DNA of 64,000 nucleotides from the NCBI GenBank assembly GCA_022836615.1, contig MU405259.1, forward strand, positions 1 through 64,000. The letters are read 5' to 3'. Origin of the DNA: Annulohypoxylon bovei var. microspora. Lineage: Eukaryota; Ascomycota; Sordariomycetes; Xylariales; Hypoxylaceae. The notes below the pieces were generated by a model that saw nothing but the letters and a program-made list of their open reading frames with translations, did no database searches and was not told the DNA's origin. Positions 1 through 11,200 of the stretch are shown here, piece after piece; the stretch's first letter is position 1, and every line of letters begins with the position of its first letter. A program made the position numbers and the translations under genes.

Positions 1-515
1 CACTACCTACCTGTGGCTGCAACACACCTTACCCTTTTAGGCAGTATTTACACTCCAATATTTTTTTGGCACAGTCTCACCTATGGGCCTCCATAGCTTT
101 CAAGTCTGGACTGTGCACGTACAGGCTGTGGGGATAGACTTTACTCGAAAAAGATCGCTCCATGTAGGTAGAATTTGAGTATCTAGGTTCTAAGCCAAAC
201 CTTATAATAATTAGTAACTTAAAGCCTGTCAAGACTCGGTTATTCCTATATATAACACGGAATTTCTGGTACCATGGTGTATCGAATGACTCCAAAAAGA
301 CAATTCAAGTGGACATTAGCATAGATTAGATAAGATCCATGGCATGCGCTTAACCTAAATAGGACGAAGACAATGCGGCTAAACCTGGGACTCCCTTGTC
401 AAACTATATCAAGACAACCTCAGTCCATCTAGTCCATCGCAACTTGCAAGGGGTCACGGGCTTCAACACAAGTAACCTCCCTATTAAAATATACATTAAA
501 AAATATTAAAAAATC
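1..515. other. Intergenic region upstream of CAB5
   Basis: No convincing coding sequence is visible. The longest open frame (72 codons, minus strand) has no recognisable similarity. The last 40 bases before the CAB5 start are very A/T-rich, with runs of A and TTAAA, consistent with a short fungal leader. Confidence 0.5.
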
Positions 516-1340
516 ATGTTGTTTATTGGCTTGACTGGCTCTATAGCCACCGGCAAATCAACAGTATCTTCTATCCTTGCTTCACCACCCCATTCACTTC
601 CAATCATTGATGCCGATATCCTTGCGCGCCAGGTCGTCGAGCCTGGAACTAGCGGCTATAAGGCCATCGTGAAATACTTTGGTCCTACGACGCCAGATCT
701 ACTTGCTCCTATCACGGAGTCAATACCAGCCGACGGCCCAGATGGCAAAGGCAGGCCGCTGAACAGACAGGCGCTGGGCAAGCGTATCTTTGGCAATAGC
801 GAGGAGCGGAAGAACGATCGAAATGCTCTAAATGGCATTGTGCATCCAGCAGTAAGATGGGCGGTGTACAGGTCCATCTTCAGAAACTATCTAGCAGGTC
901 ATTGGGCTGTTGTGCTAGATGTCCCGCTGCTCTTCGAGAGCGGCTGGGATAGGCTGTCTGGTGTGGTGATGGTGGTCGCCGTCAAAGATCCTAAAGTACA
1001 GATGCAGAGACTCAGAAAACGTGATCCTCATCTGAGCCGAGAAGAAGCGCAAAATCGTGTCCTAAGCCAGGCGGACGTGAGGCTAAAGGCGAAGAGGTGC
1101 GAGGCAAGGGGCAAGGGAAAGGGGGTGGTCATCTGGAACGACGGTTTGAAGGACGAGCTCAAGGCCAACATAGACGCGGCTCTCGCAGAGATTAAAAGGG
1201 GTAGCCCGCCATGGTGGAATTGGATATGCCTCCTCTGCCCGCCACTTGGCATTGCTGCAGGCACGTGGGTTTACTGGCAGAATATCAACATCAACAAGAG
1301 ATGGAGAGAGATGGAAGCGGAGGAAAAGTCAAAGCCATAA
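516..1340 (+). CDS. CAB5: Dephospho-CoA kinase
   Basis: Catalyses the last step of coenzyme A synthesis, ATP-dependent phosphorylation of dephospho-CoA. The 274-residue single-exon protein starts MLFIGLTGSIATGKST, with the P-loop at residues 8-16. A DADILARQVVEPG segment follows and matches the substrate-binding region of the CoaE family, and LDVPLLFESGW is a second family signature. Residues about 232-254 (WWNWICLLCPPLGIAAG and onward) form a hydrophobic C-terminal stretch, suggesting membrane anchoring, followed by a basic/acidic tail. The start is the first ATG and places the P-loop at the usual distance from the N-terminus. Family assignment is firm; membrane attachment is inferred. Confidence 0.93.
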   Translation: MLFIGLTGSIATGKSTVSSILASPPHSLPIIDADILARQVVEPGTSGYKAIVKYFGPTTPDLLAPITESIPADGPDGKGRPLNRQALGKRIFGNSEERKNDRNALNGIVHPAVRWAVYRSIFRNYLAGHWAVVLDVPLLFESGWDRLSGVVMVVAVKDPKVQMQRLRKRDPHLSREEAQNRVLSQADVRLKAKRCEARGKGKGVVIWNDGLKDELKANIDAALAEIKRGSPPWWNWICLLCPPLGIAAGTWVYWQNININKRWREMEAEEKSKP

Positions 1341-1970
1341 TCTCGAAATACTACAAGGTACCAATTGCTCCTATATCTATACACGTCAAACTGCCCTTGG
1401 TAAATTCGCTCATCTCAATACTTCAACACGTACATATGTACCTAGGTATGTAGGGTAATAGCAAGAAAACTTTAGTTATTGTGCGGTTGCTATGGACATT
1501 GTAAGCGAGAAGGAGTCATCTGCTAGGGAAGCTACGACCACTCTTTACCTGCTCACCGTGTATTTTTCTATTTGGAGTACCTACCTGTCATTCATCCCAT
1601 CTCTAACCTCCAATCAACTCTAAGTTTTCTTTTTTGCAAGCAGCTAACATTGCTTTAAGAGGAAACCGACACGGCCCTGATGCAGCTTTGACCATCTCGA
1701 CTCTGGTCGTCTCTCAACATTTGAACTTTCAACGCAGCTCTCAAACCAATCTAGTTCTTTCTTTCATCCAAATAATTCCTAAAATTTCCTCTTCTCTTAT
1801 TCTTTTCTTTCAACCACCAGACAGCATTTTTCATCCAGTTAATCAACTGACACAGTTGATTACTTCGTGTTAAATTCCATCTTTTTCATCTACTCTGATC
1901 AACAAACTACTCAACCTATATTTCTTGCTTCATTAGCTTTGATGCACTAGAATTCACCACGCCTGACATC
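1341..1970. promoter_or_regulatory. Intergenic region and pyrimidine-rich leader of the 936-residue gene
   Basis: Holds the CAB5 3' end and the probable promoter of the next plus-strand gene. From about 1560 to 1900 the plus strand is strongly C/T-rich, with repeated TTCTTT, CATC and CAACC runs, typical of highly expressed filamentous-fungal leaders. A CCTAGGTA motif lies near 1441. No gene is seen here. Confidence 0.45.
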
Positions 1971-4781
1971 ATGCCCCCCAATTCCTTCATGGAATGGGTG
2001 GTGGGCCAGAATGTAGTCCACAGGCCGAGGGCATCTGGACAACGACGTTCTGTTTTTGCAATAGAACTCGAGACAGATGACGAAGAGAGATCCGATACTT
2101 TAAGGTTGACATATCCGAGAACTGGACGATCTGGACAATATGGACAACCCACACGACCCAGGCAACCCTTACAACCCAGGCAACCCGTACAACCCAGGCA
2201 ACCCGTACAACCCAGGCAACCCGTACAACCTCAACTACCCACACAACACCAGGTTAAGAAAACCGTTCGATTTGCCGAAGATGGCCACCAGACACAAGTC
2301 AAAACGCATGTTCATGTTCAACCTCTACCCATATCGAACACGCATATCAACATGCATGTGGAGACCAGGGCTTATCAGGACACGGCAGACGAGGAGATGA
2401 TTGAGGATTGTCCTTGTTCTAACTGCATCGAATCACGGAAGAAACTGGAGTCATCATCCGGTGGTAGCAAAAACGGTGCAGCTACTGTGCATGCCAAACA
2501 TAAGGCAAATATAACCAAAAAGGTAGAAGCGGCCAAACCTAAGCCAGGTGTCAACAAACCCAAGTCCAAGCCGAAGGTCAAGAAAATCAAGGAGAAGTCT
2601 GAGAGTGAGGCCGAGACAACCGAAGCTACGACGACTGAATCCGAGGCAGAGGCTGATTCTGAAAGTGAGACCGAGGTCGATACTGAAGCCGAGACCGAGG
2701 AGGAGACTGCGGCCGAGACCGAAACTGAGGCTGAGACCGACGCTGAAGAGACTGAAGCCGAATCTGAGAAGGAAACCCCAGTTAAAAAAGGGGGTAAGAA
2801 AGGCAAGGGTAACCAACAGAAGAAAGATGCTGTTAAGCAAAGCCAACAGAGTAAGAAAGGTGGTCAGGCCAATAAGGGGAAGCAGGGTAAACAGAATAAG
2901 CAAGACAACAAGGGTCAGAAAGGCAAGCAGGGAAAGCAAGACAAATCGGAAGCCCATAATTCGTCGAAGAGCCAGAAGCAGGATAGCAAGGAAGATGAGG
3001 ACTCCAAGAAAGGAGTAATCATTCCCGATGATGATGAGCTCACTTTCCGGATAGCCATGAATTATCTCAAGAAAAGGCGCAGGGACCTGGAACGAGAACA
3101 GGAAGAGAAGGCTGAGGCTGAAGCTGAGGCCAAAGCTGAGGCCAAAGCTAATGCGAAGGCCAAGGCCAAGGCGAAAGCGAAGGCTAAGGCTGAAGCCGAA
3201 GCAGCAAAGCCACTCCCACCTCACAATCCGCGGCCCGACGATCGTCATGTTAATTTCCTTCTACCAAGCGAGTCTCGTGTACTGCATGTTGAGCATGCTG
3301 TCGAGTCACCTGACGATCCTAACCCCAATGCATTCTATGACAATAGAAATGGCGTTATGCGTGTATATCATGGGCCAGCTTATGGAAACCCAAACGGGGC
3401 GTTATACCCCCGCAGGGTTTACAACAATCAGCCGTTGCCCATCGGTACGCCACACCCAATGGAGAACCCGTGGTATAACGGATTCCAAACCACACCTTAT
3501 GACAGACAGCCCTACGACAGGCAGCCCTATGACAGGCAACCCTATGACAGGCAACCCTATGACAGACCAATGCCCGCCCACATGTCTCCTCGGGTGTCCC
3601 AATCACATCAACGTCCTCCTTCTGGTCCTGTTGCACCTCAAGAGAATTCCTGGCTTCAAGGATACGGCAGCATCCCGGTAGGCAATGCCCCTAACTTTGA
3701 AGACGGGTTCGATAGGGAAAGCTACGATCGGGCAATTCAGGAATGTAATCCACCGACACCCCAGTCAGTTAAGGCAGCAAGCCCAAAGTCCAAGACTAGC
3801 GACCGAGTTGGACGATCGAACGTCGCTCCGACCGTCGTGGCCAACGGAGGAAAGCCTGGTGACACTCAGAGCGCCCACGGCTCCCAAACGGGTTCAGGGT
3901 CTAAGAAGGGGAGCAAAGAGGGGAGTAAGGAGGGGAGTAAGGAGGGAAGTAAGGAGGGAAGTAAGGCGGGGAGTAAGGCGGGGAGTAAGAACGGCGACAC
4001 AGGCGACGACAAGATTAAAATATCCAAAGTGCGTCAACTCTTGCAAGAAACCATCGAACAGGACCGGGCCGAAAGTCGAGCTAAAAATGAAAAACAGAAC
4101 AAGTCCCAGGATAAGGGACTTAAACCGGCAGCTCAGGACACGTATCCGACCGGCAGCGGAAGCTGGGGCGGTGGTGGTAATAGCAATAGTGCCAATTCCA
4201 ACGACAGCCATTCGGGCAGAACTAAGGCTACAGGAAACGCCAAAGAATGGGGAGGTAGTAATGCGAATTCTCACGGATCTGGTAGCAAGAACAATAATGG
4301 ACTGAGTGAATGGGGCGGAGGCGATGTACCGGTTAGTGCCATCAATGAATGGAGCGGTGGTGACCCCATTGTTACCAGTGGTGGAAGCAACTCTAGCGCC
4401 AAGAACGGAAGTAACGGCAGCAGGAAGTCAAGCAGCGGTTCCCATGCTAGCACCACGCACAAAGCAGCAAAACATTCTGTACCCGGCGGCTGGGTTACTA
4501 GTCCAACGAAATCAGACCGCTCTACTGGTTCGAGGCCCCCGAACACGGCTCCAGACAACGTCGGCCCGGATCTGACTAGCTCTAGAAAGAAGTCAGGAGG
4601 CAACAACGTGGACGAGAAGACAGACGAATGGGGAGAGAGCGGTAACCACAAGCCTCGGAAGGGCAAGAAGGGCAAGTCGGGCTGGAAGGACTCCGGCGTG
4701 GCTCAGAGCTCCGGCGGCGTCTTCGACGAGGAGGACAACGACGGGAACGGGAAAAAGGGCGGTGGCCAATCAGAGTGGTAG
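1971..4781 (+). CDS. Uncharacterised low-complexity protein with EWGG/WG-repeat tail
   Basis: A 936-residue single-exon protein I do not recognise. It is built of distinct low-complexity blocks: QPRQPV hexapeptides (about residues 62-90), a Glu/Thr/Ala block (about 210-267), a Lys/Gln/Gly block (about 270-345), an alternating EAEAKAKAKA block (about 377-412) that could form a charged single helix, five PYDRQ units (509-533), and GSKEG/GSKAG units (about 643-674). The last 200 residues are Ser/Gly/Asn-rich and carry spaced Trp motifs: SWGGGG, KEWGGS, SEWGGGD, NEWSGGD, GGWVTS, DEWGES, SGWKDS and a terminal QSEW. No transmembrane segment or signal peptide is visible. An uninterrupted frame through repeats of differing codon use supports real coding. 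Likely intrinsically disordered; a nucleic-acid- or Argonaute-binding role is speculation. Confidence 0.8.
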   Translation: MPPNSFMEWVVGQNVVHRPRASGQRRSVFAIELETDDEERSDTLRLTYPRTGRSGQYGQPTRPRQPLQPRQPVQPRQPVQPRQPVQPQLPTQHQVKKTVRFAEDGHQTQVKTHVHVQPLPISNTHINMHVETRAYQDTADEEMIEDCPCSNCIESRKKLESSSGGSKNGAATVHAKHKANITKKVEAAKPKPGVNKPKSKPKVKKIKEKSESEAETTEATTTESEAEADSESETEVDTEAETEEETAAETETEAETDAEETEAESEKETPVKKGGKKGKGNQQKKDAVKQSQQSKKGGQANKGKQGKQNKQDNKGQKGKQGKQDKSEAHNSSKSQKQDSKEDEDSKKGVIIPDDDELTFRIAMNYLKKRRRDLEREQEEKAEAEAEAKAEAKANAKAKAKAKAKAKAEAEAAKPLPPHNPRPDDRHVNFLLPSESRVLHVEHAVESPDDPNPNAFYDNRNGVMRVYHGPAYGNPNGALYPRRVYNNQPLPIGTPHPMENPWYNGFQTTPYDRQPYDRQPYDRQPYDRQPYDRPMPAHMSPRVSQSHQRPPSGPVAPQENSWLQGYGSIPVGNAPNFEDGFDRESYDRAIQECNPPTPQSVKAASPKSKTSDRVGRSNVAPTVVANGGKPGDTQSAHGSQTGSGSKKGSKEGSKEGSKEGSKEGSKAGSKAGSKNGDTGDDKIKISKVRQLLQETIEQDRAESRAKNEKQNKSQDKGLKPAAQDTYPTGSGSWGGGGNSNSANSNDSHSGRTKATGNAKEWGGSNANSHGSGSKNNNGLSEWGGGDVPVSAINEWSGGDPIVTSGGSNSSAKNGSNGSRKSSSGSHASTTHKAAKHSVPGGWVTSPTKSDRSTGSRPPNTAPDNVGPDLTSSRKKSGGNNVDEKTDEWGESGNHKPRKGKKGKSGWKDSGVAQSSGGVFDEEDNDGNGKKGGGQSEW
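2158..2229 (+). repeat. 18-bp tandem repeat, 4 copies, coding
   Basis: Four in-register copies of the unit CCAGGCAACCCGTACAAC (the first copy has TT for GT), encoding repeated QPRQPV. The near-identical units suggest recent expansion by slippage. Confidence 0.85.
3495..3569 (+). repeat. 15-bp tandem repeat, 5 copies, coding
   Basis: Five copies of a CCCTATGACAGGCAA-like unit encoding PYDRQ (the last is PYDRP), with synonymous differences between copies. Confidence 0.85.
3897..3992 (+). repeat. 12-bp tandem repeat, about 8 copies, coding
   Basis: Repeats of GGGAGTAAGGAG encoding GSKE/GSKA units. The repeat is purine-only on the plus strand and a likely length-polymorphic site. Confidence 0.85.
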
Positions 4782-6040
4782 AACTGGTGTGATTCTGGCC
4801 TGCCTCATATCCGGTTTCAGGCGTGGCTCTTCTTTGTCGTGATCATCCTTTTCCGGACGGGACCTCTGAGAAGACTTGGCGGCTAGGTGACAACGTCGTT
4901 CTCTCGCGGAGGTCTTTTGCTGCGTGTCGTTCGTGTACGATCAATCTCGGGTGGCTATGATTAGGTGTCTGTATAGCTGGACGTCATTCCAGCCGCGCAT
5001 AGACGCACCTGGGAAGGAGCCGCAGTTCTCCTTTTTTTACGGACTCGTAAGGAGTCGGCTGCACATCGACACAGCATATGGGGCTGCTAGTTATACGTGG
5101 AGGCGCATTCACTCGCTTCATGTACTTCTGCGTTAATACACATTGTCGGAATTATACATGATGCTGTAAGGTTGAGGTGTACGAACTGTTTCTCTGTGAT
5201 ATATTGCCTATACCTGTATTTCACTACAAGTAAGTCTTGTGTAGTATGTATATGTCGTTAGATAAAAGGGGCACCGGATGGCCCTTAGTCCTTAGTCCTT
5301 AATTACCTATTGATGCTAGATATTGACCATGACTTAGTAATCTCGAATTCGTAGGTTCGATTCTAGAAAAGTAACCTTTGACTAACTATTGCCAAAGAAT
5401 GAACTTGGAAAAGCACGGTAGGTATATGATACCATCTCCGAGCCTAGGGAACACTGGGGAATCACTGCCCAATTCGAGAAATCAATGCAAATGCTTAGGT
5501 AGGAATTGAGCGTATTTCATCATTACTAGTGTATAGGCGACATCCTGTATCACCCACTTGGGCAGCTTGAGCGTCTTCGAGATCAACACTGGAGTTTCGA
5601 AAGGACCTGATTACATAGTGGAAGAGGTAAATATTCCAAAGTATCAAACAATAGGGAGTCACCTGCATCCAAACACGACATAAATTTAAAATATCACATG
5701 ACGTATAAATGAGTGTATTGATAGGACAAGCCTTCGTAGGAATTACGGGAGTGGAGTTGGTGCCCTTAATTAACCGAGAATCACACTAAAAACAACCACG
5801 GCGTAAAAGAAAAAAAAAACCAAATTCTGTAGTAAGTCCTCTCCTATCTTTTTGCCTCCTTTTCTCTACGCGCAGAATGAAACTGCTGTTATGCTAGCGC
5901 ATAACTTTTGGTCATGTAGGAAAGGGGGCCGAGGGGAAATGCAGAAGTAAAAAAGACTAATACGTAGTCAAATCAGCACACCAAGGAGATCTATTGAACC
6001 ATAGCAAGCACAAGTAATGCTTCCATCCGGGGTTCACCGC
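4782..6040. other. Convergent intergenic region
   Basis: Lies between the 3' ends of the 936-residue gene (+) and TIF5 (-). It is A/T-richer than its flanks. Open frames here are short and unlike any family. An A-run precedes the TIF5 3' side near 5810. No gene is seen. Confidence 0.5.
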
Positions 6041-7397
6041 CTAATCCTCATCAGAATCCTCCTCGGCCTCGTCCAACCACGTGAGGAATGGCTCAGCAGC
6101 ACGACGAATCTTCTTTGACGTAGAGATATCGACGTACTTCTTGCTAGCCTTGGTACCCCACTTCTTGATTATCTCCTCGCTGATAAGGTCCTTGTCGTAT
6201 AGCTGATGAAGGATCTTGACAATCTTGTCGCTGGTCATCAACTCAGGATGCTCCTTGCCTTCGGATTGCAGAAGACGCTCAAGGCCACCCAGAAGGGCCT
6301 TCTCATGGCGTTCAGAGGTAATCATCTAATAGTTGTTAGCGAAAGTTATAGATAATGATAATAAAAGCAAGAGCCTTATGACATACCTGCTTGAGCATCG
6401 CGGCACGCTTGGGAATTTGAGTGATGACGTTCTCGTCGAACAGAGTCTGGATGAGGACCATGACGGTCTTGTGCTTGGTCTCGATTCCGAGATCCTTAGC
6501 CTTGACATAAATTTGAATATCATCAACCTTGTTAATGCTACCAGTCCTAGCAGCTTCTTCCTGGATCCAGTCGCCCAGGGTGTCGTAGACGGTGTGACCA
6601 CCGCCCTCTCCATCTTCGTCATCCTCGTCGCCGCCGCCAAGAACAAGCTTCTGACGGAACTCGCTCGGGAGCTGGCTTTGACGAGCCTTAACGGCCTTCT
6701 CGGACATGTCAACTGCCCAGTCGTCATCTTTGACTTCAGCCGGGGCATCAATGACCTGAGCAGCAGCGTTGATCTTGCGGGTAAACTCGTCATCGCTACC
6801 AGCATCGTCATCATCGTTCTTGTCGTTGGTTCCGTTGGAGCCGTTCTCGGAATTCTCTCCACCGCTTCCTTGGCCGTTCTCTTTATTTCCATTCTGCTGA
6901 GCTAGCTGCTTGGCCTTGCGAGCAGCCTTGCGTTCGGCTTTGTCCTTCTTGCCGCCCTTCTTTGGCTGGTTCTTCAGAATGAAGCCGCTGAGCTTCAGGC
7001 GAAGATCGACATCGGTGCGCTGGCCGCAGGCCTTGCAGTCGAGGACGATATGGCCGTCCTTGATGACGACATCAGTCTCGGGGTTCTTGCACTTCTTGCA
7101 GAGAACAAATTTGTTGATGAAGCCGTCAAGGTAGTCCTGCAGCTTGGAAGCCTCGTGGGCACCGTTGATGATCCAGCGATCATCAGGAGGATCGATGTTG
7201 GTCTGAGCACCAAGTTCAAATCCGAAGTACTTGATGACGTACGATCCGGGGCGGGCAAGAGAAGCAGCAACGCTGCTCAAGTTGACAACGACAGTCTTGA
7301 TACCGTTACCTTTGCCTTCAATTTTGGTCTGGATTTTCTCCATCTTGTAACGGTAATAAGCGTCGGTGACATCACGACGAACGTTGAGTAGCGCCAT
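6041..7397 (-). CDS. TIF5: Eukaryotic translation initiation factor 5 (eIF5)
   Basis: GTPase-activating protein for eIF2 in the 43S/48S complex and assembly factor bridging eIF2, eIF3 and eIF1. Two exons read on the minus strand: 7397-6387 and 6325-6041, joined in phase 0 (AAG CAG then ATG ATT) across a 61-nt GTATGT...TAG intron, giving about 431 residues. The N-terminal domain has the conserved DAYYRYKM segment with the presumed catalytic arginine at residue 16. A zinc ribbon follows with Cys100, Cys103, Cys121 and Cys124. A basic linker and a long acidic Asn/Gly/Asp-rich region lead to the C-terminal W2/HEAT domain, which ends in acidic and aromatic boxes (PFLTWLDEAEEDSDED). The intron falls inside the W2 domain. 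Length and domain order fit the family. Confidence 0.95.
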
Positions 7398-10153
7398 TTT
7401 TGCGGTATTGTAATAATGAAGCGATCGAAGCAGAGAGACTCGGATATAATCTTATCGGTCGGCGAGTTCGAATTCCTTGGATATAGGGACGAGAGGACTT
7501 AAATAGTCATTCGTAAGTAGTGACTAGTGGAGGAGAGGATCAGGCAAGCCAGGATCTCAGTAGAGAGGACTGTTCCTAGTGGACATAGGGAAGACTGGAT
7601 AGTAATTGCCAGCGTTGGAAGGCATTAACTCGGGCGATGTGATCGTGGATCGGTCTCAGCCGACAGAGCTGATATTAGGGCTACAAGGTTTTCGCGGTAT
7701 GCGAAACGGCTGCAGCGTTAAGGGGGGAGAGTGTTTAAACACAGCGGTCTTGTCGTGCTGATACATAAACAGCTGAGTGTCCTGTACCCTTTTACGTTGA
7801 GGGTGTAGTTGGTCCGAGGTATAAGACGGCAAACAACAGAACCTTTGATCGCAATCGCAAAATGCTATTGTCAGAGGTCTGTCCGTAGCGCACGAGTGGT
7901 AGAGTAGAAGTAGGTTGGGGATTATTGAGGAAGAGAAGAAGAGTTGGGGGGGTTTGCTATGGTCGGCGTTTTAAATATTCAAGAGTGGAACAGGAAAATG
8001 GCAGCAACCGCCGCAGATATAATCCTGTTAGCAAGTAACAAACAGAATTGTGAAAAGCGTCTGGTGCGAATCACTTTGGTTGGTTGTTATGACTATGATT
8101 GTTAAATGTTGCGGAAGAGAAAAGAGGGAAGTTGTGGGAAAGTTGGGAGAAAGAGAATTAAAGTAAGAGTGAGAAGAAAAGAGGAGGGCAAGTCAAAGAA
8201 AGTGGTTCCTTAGGCCCTGAAGGTCTTTAGTTTGGGAAATCGCGGCGTGGTCGCAGTGGGTGAATAATGAAAAATCTTGTGCAAAGCACCGCTAAATTCA
8301 ACCGCTAAACTGTACAGAATGTACCGCCTAGCCCGTCCTACAGGAGCACATCCCACCTAACTTCGCAAACTTTCGCACAAAAAAGACGCCACATGTGGGC
8401 CCTAACGTCGCCTAGAATCACTTCCTAACTCACTAGCGTGCTACATGTAAATACGATACATGTACGTACCCACGTACCTACCCGAATCCTTAGACACCTA
8501 CATCAATCTTGCCTTGCATCGTGAAAGCCGAGGAAGGAAGCCCGAGAGGCTCTCGGAGCTAAATGCTACGTGCACTTTCTATGTAGTAGGTACCTAGGTA
8601 GGTAATGCCACATGGCGGTTTTATTAGTTAGGACCTCAAGAATGAGGCGATCAAATTTGGGTATCTTCAGGCTTCAGCCGGTAGAAAAATATCTAAGGCC
8701 GCTAAATTCCGACGCCTCTATAAAATGAAGAAAACTGAAGAAAAACTACATTTTGGGCTACAAACCCGAAAACCTTCCAAGGCGGAGCTTCCCTGTGTAT
8801 TACTCTATTACATTACCCGAACATACTCCTAGTAGTAGTATCCATAATGGACATGGAAGTCATCCATATATGTATGTACCTACCTAGTCATCACATTCAA
8901 TGTTAGAAATAGTTACTTTATTATTAATAAGAACACACACAGTTCCAAAAGAGGACCTAAGGATTTCGCTTTATTAGTACGGGCAGGTCAAACATAGTTG
9001 GGTATATGCGCTTCTTAGAACGTCACCATTACACAGAATAAAATCATCATCCCGCCGTTGGCGTATGGAAGCTCACAGTCCCGAGTTGCAAACAAGAACC
9101 GGGTGCAAACAGATTTCCATGCCTGATCTGCTAATAAGCAAGCAGCAATAACGGGCCTCAGATTTGCTACCCTTGCCGAGGCGCTCGGAGAATCTGTCAT
9201 GCCTCACTCATGTCGGCACCTGGCCCCGAACTCATAAATAGAACTGCTAATATTTGGGAAATCGAGTGAGCATTCTGCCCACTTACATGCAACTCTGCAG
9301 TTATCCCGCATCATATTGCACATCTGGCACCAATCATCCACATCGTGGCTAGCAGGTCAGGGTTGATTCGATTTTTTTTTCTCACTGGGTCTTGGTGGGC
9401 TAGGCTGCATGCTTCCAGATTCTATCCCCCAAGCTCTTGGCAAGCCAGAGACACGGATTTACATGGCATATCGGCCTCAAATTCTGTGGTTGGAATATGA
9501 AGGACCATATAATTTAAGCAAGCGCCTATCATAACTTACAAGCTGACTAAAGGAATAAGCTAACGGAGTATCTTTTTAATGCCTAGTAGCTTACATGTCA
9601 TCTTTGTATCTGCTCTTCGAGTGCTTCTCTCAAATCGCGAAGTTTATCAGGGTTCTTCCCTCCGTCATTTACGAACCCAGCAGCCTGCATATGCATAATG
9701 CAACAGGGCGATGCGTGGTAGAACTTGCCAAGACGTCAGTGGTCACAGTTCCTGGATGGGGAAATATATTTTGCACTTTGCCCAAGGCTTGTATTCTTGG
9801 TAACTACCCTCTAGTCTGTTGGACTGGGGTCAAGTAAACGAGCCTCCTCCTAAACGCCTATGCCCAGGTACTCCTAAGTCTTCCTAACTTAGTTCCAACC
9901 CTCAAATCCCCCCTGAACCCAATATCCACCAGCATTGACCTGGTGAACGGGACGATTGAAAAAACATGTGATACCGATCCTTGCGTCGAGTATAACTGAA
10001 TGAACTCGCGCAAACACCCAGATTCACCAGTACGCTGGTAGAATGATGCCGAAGAAGAATCGATGCTGCAGTAGAAAAAGAAGTCGCCGAGGGTATAGAA
10101 GGAATAAACACCGAGAATAAAGAGCATCGAGTCTGTCTACAGCCGAGTCGAGC
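7398..10153. other. Intergenic region with TIF5 promoter
   Basis: A 2.7-kb region between the TIF5 start and the CBF1 3' end. About 7900-8300 is purine-rich on the plus strand, which is CT-rich in the sense of TIF5 and fits a leader or core promoter. A CCTAGG palindrome cluster lies around 8588-8603. Open frames at 9015-10127 are short, lack similarity and look random. No gene is seen. Confidence 0.45.
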
Positions 10154-11200
10154 TTATGAAGATGACGACTCTTCCTTGGACTGGGGAGCCTGGAGCCCGG
10201 CATTCTGAGCCACTTGCTTCCATATTCCTAGCTCTCGGTAGGCTCTCTCGCACTCCTGCTTGAGCTTATCATTGGAGGCGCTGAGCTCTTGGATAGCCTG
10301 CTCCGTAAGTAGCTTTTCCAATGTCCACTTCTCGATGTTCTGAGCCTCGTTCTCCTTCAGCTGGGTGATGAAGATTACTGCACGCTGCAGAATTGAACCC
10401 TTATTTTTCTCACATCCAGGCACGATCTTGGCCAGTTCATTGATACCCTCATTAATAGTCTCTCGGCGACGACGCTCAACTTAAAATAAGGTTAGCATGA
10501 TTATTCTTAAAATAATCTTTTGGGAATGTAACTTACCCTCCTTGTGGTTATCTTTTCGCATCTTATGCCACTCTTCCGAGCCTACTGCTGGCTTGGAGTT
10601 GGACGAAGTACTTCCGTAAGGTTGGTTTGATCGAATGCCATTTTGTGGTTGTACTAGGTTGTCTGCAGATGGGCCAGGAAGGCCGTCCGGGTGGAGCATG
10701 TCGTTATGTGAGAAAGATGAGTCGTGGTGATGTTCTGCTTCTGCGGCAGCTTGCGCGGCGAATGTCTCCTCGGTAGATTGAGGTACATGGATGGTAGGAT
10801 ACATCGTTCCAAGAGCAGCAGCTGCGGTGCTCGACGCATTGGCATGATCAGAAACATCGTGGTGATCGACTGTAGCCTGCTGAAGGGCCGTGAAGTCGGC
10901 ATTGGTTGCCGCTTGTGCCGCTGCCTGTGCTGCTTCAACAGCACTCTCGACATATGCTGCGTCAGGAGCACTTGAAAGGGCTCCAGTGGGGACGATACGC
11001 TTAGCACGTCGCACATCAGGCGACGACTCCGGTGCGCCGCGCTTTCGCTTCTGCCCGGGACTAGAGGGAGAGGCTGGGTTGAAGTCATTCTGATCCGCAA
11101 CAGCAGCGTCGGCCATTGCGGCGAGATGCTCTCGATTGATGTGGGTCAGAGGCTCAAGAAGCGACTCTGCGTGAGAGTAACCGTTGGACTCCATTGTCAC
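10154..11200 (-). CDS. CBF1: bHLH-zipper transcription factor, CBF1-like
   Basis: Homologue of centromere-binding factor 1, which binds CACGTG boxes and in fungi controls sulfur, methionine and respiratory genes. Exons on the minus strand are 11200-10537 and 10479-10154, joined in phase 1 across a 57-nt intron (GTAAGT...AAG), giving 329 residues. The splice restores the basic region KDNHKEVERRRRETIN, with the His219, Glu223 and Arg227 triad that reads CACGTG. Helix 1, loop and helix 2 follow (INELAKIVPGCEKNKGSIL), then a leucine-zipper-like helix (about residues 273-310). The N-terminal 200 residues are low-complexity, with an Ala-rich block (about 100-135) and a basic KRKRGAPE segment resembling a nuclear signal. 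Two ATGs lie at the N-terminus (MTM); the first is used here. Confidence 0.93.

Noticed and set aside
2454..3248. Antisense open frame of 264 codons over the 936-residue gene
   Set aside because: Leu/Ser/Phe-rich mirror of the Glu/Lys/Ala repeats on the sense strand; no independent evidence.
5345..5385. Possible tRNA B box (GGTTCGATTCT)
   Set aside because: No complementary stem or A box at the right distance.
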